The notes beneath the pieces are model-generated. The model did no database searches, was not told the origin of the DNA, and saw only the letters and a program-made list of their open reading frames with translations. DNA of 64,000 nucleotides. Source: CAXBDP01 sp963974465. GTDB taxonomy: Bacteria; Bacteroidota; Bacteroidia; Cytophagales; Cyclobacteriaceae. The stretch lies in NCBI GenBank assembly GCA_049340005.1, contig JBMPIY010000014.1. The stretch is one strand, 5' to 3'. This document shows positions 51,598 to 60,861 of the stretch, one piece after another. Made by a program: the position numbers and the translations under genes. How positions within the stretch are numbered: the stretch's first letter is position 1; every line of letters starts with the position of its first letter.

Positions 51598-52950
51598 CTA
51601 TTGCATCGCCTTTCTCAACTTCCTAGTCAATTGATCGAATCGGTAAAATAAAGTCACAGCGGTAATTCCCAGCCCAATAGACAAACCATACCAAACGCCT
51701 TTGATTCCATAGCCAAACTCAAATGCTAATAAATACCCAACTGGCAAACCGATAATCCAATAGGCTACAAAAGTGGCTAATGTAGGTACTTTCACATCTT
51801 GCAATCCACGGAGGATGCCTAAGCTCACAACTTGTACGCCATCGAATATTTGGAAGAATGCCGCTATTATCAATAAACTTGAAGCGGTTGCAATTACATC
51901 AGCATCTGTTATAAATAGTGTAGGCAAGAAATCGCGAAATACAATAAATAATACGCCACTCACAGCCATAAAAGCAACGATTAGTAAGAAATTACTAAAG
52001 CCAGCTACTCGTAAAGTTGGGATATCTTTTCTGCCTAATTGATTACCAATTCTGATGGTGGAAGCTGCAGAAACTCCCGATGCCATCATAAAAGTGATGG
52101 AGGCTAATGAAATACCAATCTGATGTGCAGCTAGAGCATCCGCACCCAGCCAACCTACCATTACTGCGGCAAGACTAAATGCACTCACTTCAAATAAAAA
52201 CTGCATTCCTGATGGGATTCCCAATCCTAATAAGCGATTAAATCGCTCTCTATAAAACCTCTTGAACTGTAGTTTTTTGATATACGAAGCAAATCTCGGC
52301 GCGTAGGCTACAAATAGAAACATCGCCGTTGCCATTACCACCCGCGAAATTAGCGTGGCCCAGCCTGCACCATTCAAACCAAGCGCAGGGAATCCCCATT
52401 TACCAAAAATTAACAGATAGTTCAGAAAGACATTCAGTAAGTTACTCGCAATAGTAATGACCATCGCTTGTCTAGTTTGAGATAAACCTTCTGTAAACTG
52501 TCTGAACGTTTGAAAAACCATCAAAGGCACAATCGAAAAAGCAATAATGCCCATATATGGAATGGCCAATTCTACTACTTCAGGATCTTGCCCCATGTAG
52601 TGCAATAGTCCTGATCCTGATGCTATCAAAATGAAAATCATCAGTCCGGCGAATATATTTAGCACCAATCCGTGTCGTAGAATTTCGGAGATTTCTCTCG
52701 CTCTACCTTGCCCATCGGCTGCTGCAATTAGTGGCGTAATCGCATAAGAAATCCCAATAGCAAAAGCAATCATTATAAAGGTGATGCTATTGGCCAAGGA
52801 AGCTGCTGCCAGTGGAATGGAACCTGTCTGGCCCACCATGGCACTATCCACTACAGCTACCATTACTTGTCCCAATTGGCTAAGAACTACAGGGTAGGCA
52901 AGGGTGATGTTTCTGCGAAAATGCTCCCTATAGCTTAAACTATTTTTCAT
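51598..52950 (-). CDS. MATE-family efflux transporter
   Basis: This encodes 450 residues with twelve predicted transmembrane helices in two related halves. The MATE hallmarks SQLGQVMVAVVDSAMVGQTGSIPLAA and, in the second half, 'DALAAHQIGISLASITFMMASGVSAAS' are clear. It exports cationic drugs or metabolites in exchange for sodium or protons (NorM/DinF group). Its start overlaps the NUDIX gene stop by four bases, so the two are translated together. Confidence 0.94.
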   Translation of the reverse strand: MKNSLSYREHFRRNITLAYPVVLSQLGQVMVAVVDSAMVGQTGSIPLAAASLANSITFIMIAFAIGISYAITPLIAAADGQGRAREISEILRHGLVLNIFAGLMIFILIASGSGLLHYMGQDPEVVELAIPYMGIIAFSIVPLMVFQTFRQFTEGLSQTRQAMVITIASNLLNVFLNYLLIFGKWGFPALGLNGAGWATLISRVVMATAMFLFVAYAPRFASYIKKLQFKRFYRERFNRLLGLGIPSGMQFLFEVSAFSLAAVMVGWLGADALAAHQIGISLASITFMMASGVSAASTIRIGNQLGRKDIPTLRVAGFSNFLLIVAFMAVSGVLFIVFRDFLPTLFITDADVIATASSLLIIAAFFQIFDGVQVVSLGILRGLQDVKVPTLATFVAYWIIGLPVGYLLAFEFGYGIKGVWYGLSIGLGITAVTLFYRFDQLTRKLRKAMQ

Positions 52951-53510
52951 TTATGATCCTTCCAAATTCCTAAATGTTTAGCGGCTTTGAAAAGTCCGGC
53001 TAAACTCAAACTATCTGTTATTCTTCCATCCATTGCCATTTCCAATGCTTCTGTAAATGGCAAATGCATTATTTTCAAATCTTCCGTTTCTTCAAATTCA
53101 GTTTCGCCTTGGGTTAAATTTTCTGCAATGAAAACATAGCCAAGCTCATCTGTCACCGAATTGGATGTATGGATTTCCAATAGTGTAATCCATTTTGCAG
53201 CGCTTAAGCCGGTTTCCTCTTTCAGTTCACGTTTAGCGGCTTCCAAAGGCTCACTTTCGATCGACCCGCCACCCATTGGAATTTCCCAAGAGTAGGCATC
53301 CAAGGTGTAACGATACTGGCCAACCAGCCATGTATATCCATTTTCATCTATTGGAATTATCCCAATCGCTCGGTTTTTAAAGTGGACTTTTCCATAAATT
53401 CCTTTGCCACCATTTGGGTTAATCACTTGATGTTCTTCCACATGAATCCAAGGGTTATCGTAAACTTTACGTTTGGAAAGAGTTGTCCAGGGGTTGCGCT
53501 TTTCATCCAT
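52947..53510 (-). CDS. NUDIX hydrolase (ADP-ribose pyrophosphatase-like)
   Basis: This encodes 187 residues. The Nudix box reads GGSIESEPLEAAKRELKEETGL; the catalytic REL-x-EE-x-G part is intact, while the first Glu of the consensus spacing is Ser. The context IIPIDENGYTWLVGQYRYTLDAYSWEIPMGGG is that of ADP-ribose/NDP-sugar pyrophosphatases. It cleaves nucleoside diphosphate linked compounds. It is coupled to the MATE gene. Confidence 0.9.
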   Translation of the reverse strand: MDEKRNPWTTLSKRKVYDNPWIHVEEHQVINPNGGKGIYGKVHFKNRAIGIIPIDENGYTWLVGQYRYTLDAYSWEIPMGGGSIESEPLEAAKRELKEETGLSAAKWITLLEIHTSNSVTDELGYVFIAENLTQGETEFEETEDLKIMHLPFTEALEMAMDGRITDSLSLAGLFKAAKHLGIWKDHK

Positions 53511-53609
53511 GGCGCAAAGGTAGCCATACTTTTTGTAGCGGGATGAAATTCCTATGAATGCTAATCTAAGAAATGGTAAATAATCGCAGCGATCTTAAAG
53601 TAAGCTAGC

Positions 53610-54735
53610 TTATTTTTCAGGCTGATATTTCTTATAAATTTCCATGACCTCTGAGACTGGCATTGCTTTTACAGTTCTCCCTCCACGTCCTGTCATATCT
53701 TCTGCCATAAATAAAGAATTGAGAATGGCTTCTTCAGTGGCTTCAATAGTTGCCATAAAGAGCAATGTCATATTATCGTTTCTTAGAAAAGAAGCGGGAG
53801 GATTTAGACTTTCTTTAGAATTATGAGCGATCCTTAATTCCGGTGCAGTGGAAGCAGCAATTACATAATCACCACTGCCATTCGATGCAATTCCACCTGT
53901 TTTGGCTAATCCCATCATGGCTCTTTTGGCCATTCTTTCTAGGTTACGTTCGTTCACAGGAGCGTCTGTCATGACTACAATCATGCAAGAACCGTCGGCA
54001 CTTTCGTAGGCATTTCTGAGTATGTGGCGATTCATTTCTTTATCGATTGGCACACCATTCACTTGCAGTACGCCTCCGAAATTGCTTTGCACAATGACAA
54101 CCTACCGTATATCCTCCCGCCGATTTTGGTAATACGCGGGAGGAAGTTCCAATTCCACCTTTCCAGCCAAATGCCACGGTGCCAGTGCCAGCACCTACAT
54201 TTCCTTCTTCTACTTCGCCGGATTTAGCATTTTTTATTGCTTCCCAAACATGCTCCTTTTTCACATGCATTCCTCTAATGTCATTAAGGCCTCCATCATT
54301 GGTTTCGCCCACAACGGCATTTACGGAGCCTACATTTTCCATTCCTTCTAAGCCTAGCATATATTCTACCGTAGCTGAAATGGCAGTGCCTACACTGAGT
54401 GTATTTGTGAGGATTATAGGCGTTTCGATATTTCCCAATTCTTGCACTTGGGTGCTGCCAGCTAATTTGCCAAAACCATTGCCAACAAAAATTGCAGCAG
54501 GAACTTTTTGTAGAAAAATGTTTTCTCCGTGAGCAAGAATAGCTGTGACTCCAGTGCGAATATTTTCACCTTCGATGGTAGTGCTATGGCCAACTTTTAC
54601 GCCAGGCACATCGGTAATTGCATTGAGTGCGCCTGTTCGCATTACACCCACTTCAATGCCAAGGTCTCGCACTCGACTTTTTTGAGCGCAGACAATACTT
54701 GGCAATAGAAAAATCAGAAGTAGTAAATTTTTCAT
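53610..54735 (-). pseudogene. DmpA/BapA-type P1 aminopeptidase, single frameshift
   Basis: The first frame (54735 to about 54100; signal peptide ending IVCAQ) encodes the alpha part of a P1 peptidase (VGNGFGKLAGSTQVQELG, VVGETNDGGLND, GAGTGTVAFGWKGGIGTSSR), then breaks after GYTVG. Removing one T in GGTTGTC (54098-54101) restores GYTVGVIVQSNFGG and joins the second frame, 53610-54092. The second frame contains the autocleavage Gly-Ser in ESADGSCMIVV and the rest of the beta part. As written, no active enzyme can form, since the nucleophile Ser is out of frame. An indel error is the alternative. Inverted GCGGGAGG copies (54113, 54136) lie a few bases upstream of the break. Confidence 0.85.
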
Positions 54736-54789
54736 AGCTCGAATTTTCTTCAAAATAGCGAAGCTAGATTAATTTCAAACCCGAAAAGG

Positions 54790-56988
54790 CTACATATTTA
54801 ACCAATAGGTCATTTTAAGTACAAGTGCTCTATTTTTGGACATCCATTGATCCGGGAAGTAATTATCCGTGTACACAATAAAAAGATCCGAAACTGGTCT
54901 ATATCTCCACTGAAAGCGGGTGTTGATATTCACATTGTCAATCTGGTTGTTGTATTGGACGAATGTGGTCCAGAATACACTACGTGAGAAAGTGAAATCG
55001 AATTTTGGTCCGATTAAGAATAGATCGGCATCATTATAAGGCTCTGGAAGACGGAGTTTGTTGTAATTGGCATCAAGTGAAATGGTGCCAGAATAGCCAA
55101 ATCTCCAATTGATTGATCCTCTCAAATTATCTCTTGTTCCGTTAAAATAATCGCCTGTACTTGCATTAATATTATAGCTAAATGGAAGCCTTAAATTAGA
55201 TCTGAAACCCACATTATACGTCCAATTGCGGTAATCTGTATCTGCGGCTAATTTCTCTCCACCAGTATTAGTTGGGTCGAATGAGGAAAATAGATAAGTA
55301 TAAGTTTGCTTAGCACTTACAGAGAAATTTGCTAACGATTGAAATTGTACATTATAGTTGATAGAAAGGTCTTGATCGGTCATTCCATACTCTTGATTCC
55401 AGATAAAATCTAAATCTACTGTTGGGCCATGGCGATTAACCAAATTAGATTGTGGGAACCATTGATAGCCAATTCGAGGTGAAGCTTGACTATAATTGGT
55501 TCTAGGCGTATAACCCACTTCAGGGTTGTAATTTTCACCGATTTTGGTGTAAGTCAAACTTGCAGTCCAATTCAAATCATCGTATAAAAGACGGCCATGT
55601 GCAGCAAAGCTTTTGTCTGGATTTTCATGTTCAATAGATTTGTGAAAGAAGAATTTGCCCGACCATTTATTATCACTAGATGCGAGGTTGTAATCTAAAC
55701 CAACTAGGCGATTATAGTTATTTGTAGTATTCAAGTCAAAGGATTCTTGATTCACTACGATCATACCAATATTGGATCTGCCAAATATTTTCCTTTGGAC
55801 AGCAGCAACAGTGTAGTTTTTACTTTCGACTCCACTTTCTGGTATTTTATCGGTCTGCATATTGAGCAAACCTACCCGCCAATTATTATCTATTTTACCA
55901 CTTATGCGGCCACCGAGGATAATTCTATTTTGGATGTTTTGTCCAGTATTTTCATCTCGATCTACACCGATTCGTCTAGAGAAAAATGGTCGTGCTCGTT
56001 GCATACCGAAATCGGAAAATAGATCAGCATTTTCCAAGAAAAATTGCCGCCTTTCGGGAAAGAAGATTTCGAAGCGATCGAGATTAGTTACTTGCTGATC
56101 TACCTCAACTTGGGAGAAATCCGGATTAAATGTTAAGTCCAAATTCAAAGCCGGGCCAATGGCAACTTTTGCATCACCACCTACACTGAAATTATGGTCT
56201 GTTTCTGTGCCTTCAAGGTGGTTTTTGGTAATTCCTCCCGCAGCATAGGGGATTAAAGCTATATTGGAGCCGGGGCTTCCAAGTGGCACCTCCCAAATAA
56301 TTTCTCTTGCGAATGCAAGTGCAATCATGCTATAGTTTTTGGGTATAGGTGCCCAAGTAGATCGTTCATTATATTCACTATCAATGCGATAGAAGTTAGC
56401 ATTCCATTTGGTAGAGCCTTCGCTGAATCGCAAAGTTTTTAGCGGAATCGCCATCTCCGCTATCCAATAGCCATCGTAAATTTTTGCTTCAGCAAACCAT
56501 ACATTATCCCAAGCTAAGCTCAAATCTCCTGAGCCTAACCCTCCATTTGCTACAAGCCCTTCACGCTGTACTCCGTAGGGATTTACTCCAAACTGATAGG
56601 CATTTGTTCTATCCAAAAATGTATCGAATGTTACCGTAAAGCCATCGTTTTGTTCGCCACGAAAATCACGCCTCAAAGAAGTACTTACATAGCTTCGAGG
56701 CCCTTTATTTTGCATAATGGCTCCTACATAAATGAAATTTTCATCGTAAGTAATCCGCACTTGAGTCTGCGCTTCGGCCATAGATGTGTCCGCTGGATAA
56801 TACTGGAAGAATTGATCTGTAGGTAAAGCTAAATCCCAATCTGTCTCATCCAACACGCCATCAATTACTATCGCACCTCTTGCTTGTTTGGCTATTAGTG
56901 GGTCTAATTCAAGGCCATTTTGGCCGAAAGATTCTAGAGATAAAAAAAGTGATATCGCTAAAGCGAGTAGAAATAGATTTTTTTTCAT
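54790..56988 (-). CDS. DUF5916 outer-membrane protein with N-terminal CBM9-like domain
   Basis: This encodes 732 residues from the ATG at 56988 (MKKNLFLLAL, signal ending ESFGQ). A CBM9-type sugar-binding-like domain follows (about 35-230; GAIVIDGVLDETDWD, RITYDENFIYVGA, DGFTVTFDTFLDRTNAYQF). The rest is strand-rich with the DUF5916 motif FFPERRQFFLENADLF and a C-terminal barrel ending MTYWLNM. The family is common in Bacteroidota; its substrate is unknown. It is transcribed away from the two-component genes. Confidence 0.85.
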   Translation of the reverse strand: MKKNLFLLALAISLFLSLESFGQNGLELDPLIAKQARGAIVIDGVLDETDWDLALPTDQFFQYYPADTSMAEAQTQVRITYDENFIYVGAIMQNKGPRSYVSTSLRRDFRGEQNDGFTVTFDTFLDRTNAYQFGVNPYGVQREGLVANGGLGSGDLSLAWDNVWFAEAKIYDGYWIAEMAIPLKTLRFSEGSTKWNANFYRIDSEYNERSTWAPIPKNYSMIALAFAREIIWEVPLGSPGSNIALIPYAAGGITKNHLEGTETDHNFSVGGDAKVAIGPALNLDLTFNPDFSQVEVDQQVTNLDRFEIFFPERRQFFLENADLFSDFGMQRARPFFSRRIGVDRDENTGQNIQNRIILGGRISGKIDNNWRVGLLNMQTDKIPESGVESKNYTVAAVQRKIFGRSNIGMIVVNQESFDLNTTNNYNRLVGLDYNLASSDNKWSGKFFFHKSIEHENPDKSFAAHGRLLYDDLNWTASLTYTKIGENYNPEVGYTPRTNYSQASPRIGYQWFPQSNLVNRHGPTVDLDFIWNQEYGMTDQDLSINYNVQFQSLANFSVSAKQTYTYLFSSFDPTNTGGEKLAADTDYRNWTYNVGFRSNLRLPFSYNINASTGDYFNGTRDNLRGSINWRFGYSGTISLDANYNKLRLPEPYNDADLFLIGPKFDFTFSRSVFWTTFVQYNNQIDNVNINTRFQWRYRPVSDLFIVYTDNYFPDQWMSKNRALVLKMTYWLNM

Positions 56989-57130
56989 GGTTTGGGCACC
57001 AATCAAATAGATTGTGGCTGATTTTTCAAGCCATTCAAAATATTTATTCTATTTTTTTGATGGTTTGGCCAAATATAGTTTTGAATGGTAACAAAAATGA
57101 GAGAGATTCTAAATCATGATTTGTTAGGTG

Positions 57131-57814
57131 CTATTTAAGCAAATTGGAATCGAGTAATTCAGTTACAGCAGTTTTGTAAACTTGGCCTACTGGAATTTTC
57201 TTGTTTTCGATAATTAATTCAGAAGCGTAATAACTATTGATTTTGGTATAGTTGATAATGAAGGAACGGTGCACGCGCATGAATTTATTTGGCGGGAGGA
57301 CTTCCTCTAAATTTTTCATGGTTTGATGCTGAATGTAGCTTTTATCTGTGGTGTGAATTTTCACATAATCCTTCATTCCCTCAATAAAGGTGATGTCGTC
57401 AAGTGCGATTTTGTGGAATTGTCCCCCTTCCTTTATAAAATAGAATGTACTTTCCTTTGTATGCTTTTCTTTGAAGCGACGGATGGCTTGTAAAAATCTA
57501 GGGTAGGGAATAGGTTTGACTAAATAATCCAACACTTCCATGCTGAAGCCTTCTACTGCATGTTGTGAGTATGCAGTAGTGAAAATGACTTCGGTAGTTT
57601 TAGGGAGCATTTTGGCCATATCCAATCCTGTGATTTCGGGCATATTGATGTCCAAAAAAATTAAGGGAATAGAATGCTTACTAATATGTGTAAGCGCCTC
57701 TTCAGCATTGTCGAATTCAGTCACTGGGTCGAACTCCGGCAATTTGTTTAAGTAATTTCGGATTACCCTTCTTGCCAATGGCTCATCATCAATTATCAAG
57801 CAAGGGTATTTCAT
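57131..57814 (-). CDS. LytTR-type response regulator
   Basis: This encodes 227 residues. The receiver domain has IIDDEPLARR, the phospho-acceptor D55 in FLDINMP, a conserved Thr (TTAYSQHA) and Lys in LVKPIPY. The C-terminal LytTR DNA-binding domain is about 125-227 (MKDYVKIHTTDKSYI, FMRVHRSFIIN). It pairs with the histidine kinase directly upstream, whose stop it overlaps by four bases. The target genes cannot be read from the sequence. Confidence 0.93.
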   Translation of the reverse strand: MKYPCLIIDDEPLARRVIRNYLNKLPEFDPVTEFDNAEEALTHISKHSIPLIFLDINMPEITGLDMAKMLPKTTEVIFTTAYSQHAVEGFSMEVLDYLVKPIPYPRFLQAIRRFKEKHTKESTFYFIKEGGQFHKIALDDITFIEGMKDYVKIHTTDKSYIQHQTMKNLEEVLPPNKFMRVHRSFIINYTKINSYYASELIIENKKIPVGQVYKTAVTELLDSNLLK

Positions 57815-58848
57815 TGTAAGTAAAGGTTTAGTACCACTTTGAATTGTGCGTCTTCCTTATTGATAAACAAATCATAACGACCCGGATAAAGTCTTTCCAA
57901 ACGTTTGCGCACATTGTTGATGCCCGTGCCTGTGCTTTCTTTCTTTATAGATGAGTTGAAATTGTTGATACAAGTGAACGTAATTTGCTTGGCTTTGCAT
58001 TCCAAATTGATACGAACGACCCCCCCGCTTTTTAGCGTATTGATGCCATGCTTAAAAGCATTTTCAACAAAAGGAATCAACAATAGAGGCTCTACCATTT
58101 TGAAATCTGTTTCTCCATTTACTTCAAAACTAATTTCCGCCTTGTCTCCTGTTCGTAGCTTTTCCAGATCAAGATAATCACGCAGATAATTGACTTCCTC
58201 TTTGAGTAAAATTTTATCCTCGTGAGCTCTATCAACCATATAGCGCATGATTTGCGATAATTTCATGGTGATTTCAGGTGCACGATCATCTTTTTCCAGC
58301 GCCAAGCTATAGATGGAATTAAGGCTATTGAAGAGAAAATGTGGATTTACTTGTGCGCGAAGGAGTTTTACTTCAGAATCGAGTTGGGTGGCTTTGTTTT
58401 CCCATTGCACATAGTTCATAAAGTATTCTAGGATGAACTTGCCTATCAGCATCAGAAAGCTCAGAATGACGAAAAAGGCTAAATGGATACCAAAATGACG
58501 AGAATTGCGAACGTCAACATCGAATACCTCTAATAATCCCATAAAAAGGAGGGCTGCTAAAATGCAACTAATGGTATATGATAATGCCCAAATGATGTAT
58601 CGGTTTTTGCTGAAAAAGCGTGGAACCAGCTTGCCATGATTGATATATACTACCATGGAAAGTAGTAAAGTAAGAAAGGCTGCACTCGCAAATGCATCCG
58701 AGAAATGGTTGGCTGATGAAGTAAATAAGAGAATGAGAAATAAGAAAAACCAACCAATCAGATGGAGAATGATATGCGCTCTCGGATCATTCAGTATTTC
58801 AATCCATTGGTTGCTTCCTTGTTTCAATTGTTGTGTGTTTGTGCTCAT
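57811..58848 (-). CDS. Membrane sensor histidine kinase (LytS/YehU type)
   Basis: This encodes 345 residues. Four predicted transmembrane helices (about 28-145) are followed by the His_kinase (PF06580) motif RAQVNPHFLFNSLNSIYSL with the phospho-His, then the ATPase region (LLIPFVENAFKHGI, GTGINNVRKRLERLYPGRY). It phosphorylates the LytTR regulator encoded next. There is no periplasmic sensor domain of note, so the signal is probably sensed in the membrane. Confidence 0.93.
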   Translation of the reverse strand: MSTNTQQLKQGSNQWIEILNDPRAHIILHLIGWFFLFLILLFTSSANHFSDAFASAAFLTLLLSMVVYINHGKLVPRFFSKNRYIIWALSYTISCILAALLFMGLLEVFDVDVRNSRHFGIHLAFFVILSFLMLIGKFILEYFMNYVQWENKATQLDSEVKLLRAQVNPHFLFNSLNSIYSLALEKDDRAPEITMKLSQIMRYMVDRAHEDKILLKEEVNYLRDYLDLEKLRTGDKAEISFEVNGETDFKMVEPLLLIPFVENAFKHGINTLKSGGVVRINLECKAKQITFTCINNFNSSIKKESTGTGINNVRKRLERLYPGRYDLFINKEDAQFKVVLNLYLQ

Positions 58849-58931
58849 GTCGGTGATTGTTTGCTCGAAATAGCATTATCCTTTGCATGGAATAAATTTT
58901 ATTCGAGCAACCACCTGATTTTTTCGACTAA

Positions 58932-59303
58932 CTAATCTTCCGGATAAGGTACGAATATGAAATTGGTAAACTTAGCATCGATCACGAACAAGCAGCAAAA
59001 CTCATCAGGATTTTTATATACCCTTTTGAAATTCTCTTCGTCCTCGATCAGTTTGCGTTGGATAAATTCATCCACATAGGTCATATAGTAATTCCATTCA
59101 TTTTCCTGGCGACCTCTTTCAAAGAGCAAACTGCCAACTGGCTGCAATTGCTGGCACATTGGAAATATTGGATATTCAGAAAAACCACGTTCACGAATTT
59201 GTTGAGAAGCTTCCTTTATCGTATCACATACTTTCAGGAAATCTGTAGTGATTTTACCAATGTATTTGCCATCGAGTTCTACATCATTGTGAATAGTAGT
59301 CAT
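58932..59303 (-). CDS. Conserved hypothetical protein (123 aa)
   Basis: This encodes 123 residues from the ATG at 59303 (MTTIHNDVELDG); the frame is open upstream into rlmD but the residues there are Cys-rich read-through. It has no signal peptide or membrane helix. Motifs CQQLQPVGSLLFERGRQENEWNYYMTYVDEFIQRKLI and CCLFVIDAKFTNFIFVPYPED suggest a small soluble alpha/beta protein. I do not recognise it. It lies two bases after rlmD and is probably co-transcribed. Confidence 0.7.
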   Translation of the reverse strand: MTTIHNDVELDGKYIGKITTDFLKVCDTIKEASQQIRERGFSEYPIFPMCQQLQPVGSLLFERGRQENEWNYYMTYVDEFIQRKLIEDEENFKRVYKNPDEFCCLFVIDAKFTNFIFVPYPED

Positions 59304-59305
59304 AA

Positions 59306-60715
59306 TTAACGTTTTTCTAGTAAAACAACATTTTCGACATGGGCAGTTTGTGGGAACATATCCACCGGTTGTACTGCTACTACTTTGTATGCAGCATCGA
59401 GCATTGCCAAATCTCTTGCCTGTGTAGCGGGGTTGCAACTTACATAAACAATGCGGGAGGTTTGGCTTTTGATTAAAACATCCACCACATCTGCATGCAT
59501 TCCAGCTCTTGGAGGGTCGGTAATGATGACATCTGGTTTGCCATGCTCAAGGATAAAATCCTCATTGAGCATATCCTTCATATCACCTGCATAGAATACC
59601 GTATTGTCGATTTTATTTATTTCGGAATTCAGTTTAGCATCCTCAATTGCCTCGGGCACCGATTCAATCCCGATTACCTTTTTAGCCTTTTTGGCTACGA
59701 AATTCGCAATGGTTCCTGTGCCAGTATAGAGGTCATACACGATCTCGTCGCCTTTGAGCTGAGCAAAATCTCTTGCCACTTTGTATAACTCATAGGCCTG
59801 CAAGCTATTGGTTTGGTAAAATGACTTTGGACCTACCCTGAAAGTCAATCCTTCCATTTCTTCCTCTATGAATGGCGTACCACTATAACAAACCACTTCT
59901 TGGTCGTAATACGACTCATTCAATTTCTGATTGATGATGTAGTTCAAGGAAGTAATCTGCGGGAATGAATTTTTGATAAAGTCCATTATTGGCTCAAGCA
60001 GTTCGGGCATATCTCGAGCTACTTGTAATATCACCATTACTTGCCCATTGCTACTTTGGCGTAAAATCAAATTTCGCAAATAGCCACTATCTTGATTTTT
60101 GAGATTGTAAAATGGGATTTCGTTTTTGAGCGCAAAATCATAAACAGCTTGTCGGATGGTATTGGAAGGCTCGGGCATCAAATGGCAAGTATCAATTTGC
60201 AATACTTTGTCAAATGCATGGCGAATATGAAAGCCCAATGCATTGGATTCAAATTCTTTTCCACTACGAATTTCATCAATGGTGAGCCAGCGTTTGTCCG
60301 AAAAGGTGAAGTCTAGTTTATTGCGATATTCTCGATCTTGCTTACAAGCCAATATGGGCTTAATCTCCGGAAACTCAATTTTAGCAATGCGCTCCAATGC
60401 ATCTTGCACTTGCTGACTTTTGTAATTTAGCTGTTCGCTATATCTGATATGCTGCCATTTGCAGCCTCCACAAGTTCCAAAATGGCTACAAAATGCTTCC
60501 TCCCGCAAGGGTGATTTTTCTTTGAAATTTACCACCTCAGCTTCTGCAAATTTGCTCCTCACTTTTTTCATCCGAAGATCAACCACATCACCCGGAGCTA
60601 CATATTCTACAAATACCACCCGCCCATCAATACGGGCGATGCATTTGCCTTCAGCAGCCATTTTTTCAATGGTCACGTTTTCGACAATTGCATTTTTACT
60701 TTTTCTACTCAACAT
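59306..60715 (-). CDS. rlmD: 23S rRNA (uracil-C5)-methyltransferase, RlmD/RumA type
   Basis: This encodes 469 residues: an N-terminal TRAM domain (about 10-65), the Fe-S cysteines in CSHFGTCGGCKWQH, the SAM-binding site YDLYTGTGTIANFVA, and the catalytic Cys in YVSCNPAT, after DPPRAG. It methylates a uridine in 23S rRNA (U1939 in E. coli; the target here may differ among RlmCD-like enzymes). It begins the operon with the 123-residue protein. Confidence 0.93.
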   Translation of the reverse strand: MLSRKSKNAIVENVTIEKMAAEGKCIARIDGRVVFVEYVAPGDVVDLRMKKVRSKFAEAEVVNFKEKSPLREEAFCSHFGTCGGCKWQHIRYSEQLNYKSQQVQDALERIAKIEFPEIKPILACKQDREYRNKLDFTFSDKRWLTIDEIRSGKEFESNALGFHIRHAFDKVLQIDTCHLMPEPSNTIRQAVYDFALKNEIPFYNLKNQDSGYLRNLILRQSSNGQVMVILQVARDMPELLEPIMDFIKNSFPQITSLNYIINQKLNESYYDQEVVCYSGTPFIEEEMEGLTFRVGPKSFYQTNSLQAYELYKVARDFAQLKGDEIVYDLYTGTGTIANFVAKKAKKVIGIESVPEAIEDAKLNSEINKIDNTVFYAGDMKDMLNEDFILEHGKPDVIITDPPRAGMHADVVDVLIKSQTSRIVYVSCNPATQARDLAMLDAAYKVVAVQPVDMFPQTAHVENVVLLEKR

Positions 60716-60861
60716 GCCACAAAAGTAGGGATTTTGAAGAAGATAATTTCCCTGTGTTGGAAAAGTAAAGGGCTTAGAAATGGTATGCGCAATTTTTAAT
60801 TAGGATTGAATTCGATTTCCTAAAATTTTAGTAAATTTAAAATTCTACAAATTTAAAATCA

